This document shows, in pieces, positions 62,468 through 64,000 of a stretch of DNA of 64,000 nucleotides (the stretch's first letter is position 1; the number at the start of each line of letters is the position of its first letter). Source of the DNA: Neoarius graeffei (lineage: Eukaryota > Chordata > Actinopteri > Siluriformes > Ariidae); the NCBI RefSeq assembly GCF_027579695.1, contig NC_083587.1, positions 62,241,738 to 62,305,737 on the forward strand, read 5' to 3'. A program made the position numbers and the translations under genes. Under the pieces are notes generated by a model. That model was not told the origin of the DNA and did no database searches. It saw nothing but the letters and a program-made list of their open reading frames with translations.

Positions 62468-63370
62468 TTGTGTTTTGGTATGTTTTTGTACTTTTTTTGT
62501 GTTTCTTTCTGCACTACTCTCAGTTGGAAGTGTGGATCTAGGGATGTACTACTTGCGAGACTGTGCATTTGTATTTTTCTCTTTTTCTTTCTGGGGCTAG
62601 TTAAATCGGCATCAGCGGACCCTTTTAGCCACGGCTCCATTGTTTACACTCGGGAGCAGCTGTTAGCACTGTGCAACACCAAGGTACTCCCCGTGGAAAG
62701 ACCGGTGATCCCCGCGGAATTAAGGAGAAGGGGATGCAGAGCTGGATTGAAGTGCCGGGTGAAGAAAAGATGGTATAAACTATGCATACTATCTGTCATC
62801 ATGGGAAACGTAAGATCTCTCCCTAATAAGATGGATGAGCTAACGGCGCTAACCAGGCTGCAGATGGAGTACCAGGAGTGTAGCCTTATGTGCTTCACAG
62901 AGACTTGGCTGAATGAACTCTCACCTGACTCACACGTCACTCTGGATGGATTTCAACTCGTGAGAGCGGACAGGAAAGCCAAGGAGAGCGGTAAAAGGAA
63001 AGGAGGGGGTATAGCGATGTTTGTGAATGACAGATGGTGTAACCCAGGGCACATCAGGGTAAAGGAGCAGTACTGCAGTAAAAACATTGAACTGCTAGCG
63101 GTTAGCATTCGGCCACATTACCTCCCGAGGGAATTCTCACACGTTATCGTGATAACTGTGTACATCCCCCCAGCAGCCAATGCTGCTGCAGCCTGTGAGC
63201 TCTTACACACTACATTGTCAAAGCTTCAGACATCGCATCCCCAGTCCCTGCTACTAATCTCCGGTGACTTCAATCATGCTTCCCTGTCCTCCACTCCCCC
63301 AACCTTCACTCAGTATGTGAAACGTCACACCAGAGACAAGAGAACTTTGGACTTAATGTACTGTATGTGA
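62468..63370 (+). pseudogene. LINE endonuclease (AP-type), frameshifted at the C-terminus
   Basis: The start at 62468 gives a hydrophobic lead that is unlikely to be functional; the conserved part starts at about residue 105. Endonuclease blocks are IMGNVRSLPNKMDELTALTR, LMCFTETWLNELSPDSHV, GGGIAMFVNDRWCN, VITVYIPPAANA and the metal-site LLISGDFNHASL, then KRTLDLMY. The frame ends at TGA after YCM. The next frame carries GRSDRNLVHLSPTY, where relatives have SDHN, so the catalytic His is replaced by Arg. Confidence 0.88.
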
Positions 63371-64000
63371 ACACCAAGGATGCATATAGCTCATCCCCCC
63401 TCCCCCCACTGGGCCGTTCTGACCGCAATCTGGTTCATTTGTCCCCTACATATATACCTATGGTGAATAAACAACCACCCACCAAGAGGTGTGTAAGGAG
63501 CTGGTCTGAGGAGACCAGTATGGCACCGAGGGACTGCTTTGACACCACGGACTGGGATGTGTTGTGTGAACCTCATGGGGATGACATTGATAGCCTGACA
63601 ACCTGCATCACGGATTACATTAATTTCTGTGTTGAAAACACTGTGCCAGTCAGGAAGGTACGGTGTTTTCCCAACAATAAACCCTGGGTGATCTCTGAAC
63701 TAAAACCCCTATTAAACGAGAAGAAGAGGGTTTTTAAATCTGGCAACAAGGAGGAGATGAGGAGAGTGCAGAGGCAGCTGAAGAGGGGGATAAGGAGAGG
63801 CAAGGACAGCTACAGGAGGAAGCTGGAGGAGCGCCTCAAGGGGAGCAACACCGGAGAGGTATGGAGATGCCTGAAAACCATCTCTGGCCACAGAAAGGAC
63901 AGTGGGAGGGGCCCTGTATCTGGGGGCCAGGACTGGGCAAATGAGTTGAATCTCTTTTTCAACAGATTTGACTGTGCCACCCCACCCTCCCCCACTCACC
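63366..64000 (+). pseudogene. LINE endonuclease end and linker to RT, continues beyond window
   Basis: The shifted frame reads YVNTKDAYSS, GRSDRNLVHLSPTYIPMVNK, TTDWDVLCEPHGDDIDSLTT, CITDYINFCVENTVPVRKVR, KPWVISELKPLLNEKKRVFK and ELNLFFNRFD at the right edge. These are the typical linker blocks that precede RT in L2/CR1-like LINEs. No stop is seen to position 64000. Confidence 0.85.

Larger units (their letters stand above)
62411..64000 (+). mobile_element. LINE of the L2/CR1/Jockey group, 5' end, runs off the window
   Basis: A 5' UTR-like start (GATGGCGCCACAAGAGTGGC) is followed by an ORF with an endonuclease domain and, after a frameshift at about 63365, by the linker before RT. RT itself should lie beyond the right edge. 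Confidence 0.8.

Overview
The window looks like ray-finned (teleost) fish nuclear DNA. It is AT-rich and intron-rich. It carries teleost-type repeats: two Rex3 LINEs with the (GATG)n tail, L2-like LINEs, many Tc1-like transposons, hAT and Harbinger elements, a Penelope-like element and many tRNA-derived SINEs of the Mermaid/DANA type. The SINE and Tc1 families would suit an ostariophysan such as a catfish, but that is only an impression.

Host genes. The main host gene is on the minus strand, about 34.56 kb down to 15.43 kb. It is the 5' part of an FCGBP-like gene (IgG-Fc-binding protein, a secreted mucus glycoprotein). Twelve exons with consensus splice sites and consistent phases encode a signal peptide, an IgGFc-binding N-terminal domain, and four VWD-C8-TIL assemblies (about 1,900 codons). 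The 3' end was not found; left of 15.43 kb I see only repeats and unassigned sequence. A decayed copy of its first exon lies in intron 1. A second host gene is represented by one terminal exon (43534-43689, minus strand) that reads as the C-terminus of a core-1 beta-1,3-galactosyltransferase (C1GALT1-like).

Left flank, 1-12.9 kb: the 3' end of a Ty3/gypsy chromovirus with its LTR; a minus-strand Gmr1-type gypsy (integrase before reverse transcriptase in one frame) with LTR and a tRNA-Phe-like primer site, cut off inside RT; a nearly full-length but broken Rex3; and a SINE.

Introns of the FCGBP-like gene hold a Tc1 element with long terminal repeats, several MITEs, two Crypton-like fragments, a 65-bp minisatellite with an inverted partner, and copies of a dispersed element built from about 160-bp units.

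Right flank, 35-64 kb: deeply nested mobile DNA. An L2-like LINE is split by a 5-kb hAT. The hAT is split by a SINE and by a 1.83-kb transposon with about 155-bp terminal inverted repeats, a 3-bp target duplication and a minus-strand ORF with PIN/XPG-like nuclease motifs and a cysteine-rich tail. This is the least familiar system in the window. Further right, a Tc1 is split by a Penelope-like retroelement (GIY-YIG ORF) and by a solo LTR that itself carries a Harbinger derivative. A second L2 copy is interrupted by a different hAT and preserves the empty site for the first. The window ends with a second Rex3, carrying a palindromic CACATG-rich MITE, and the 5' end of another LINE.

Insertion order can be read from target-site duplications, which I located directly in many cases. 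Most mobile ORFs are broken by stops, frameshifts or nested insertions, so the window reads as a graveyard around two host gene fragments involved in mucus and O-glycosylation.
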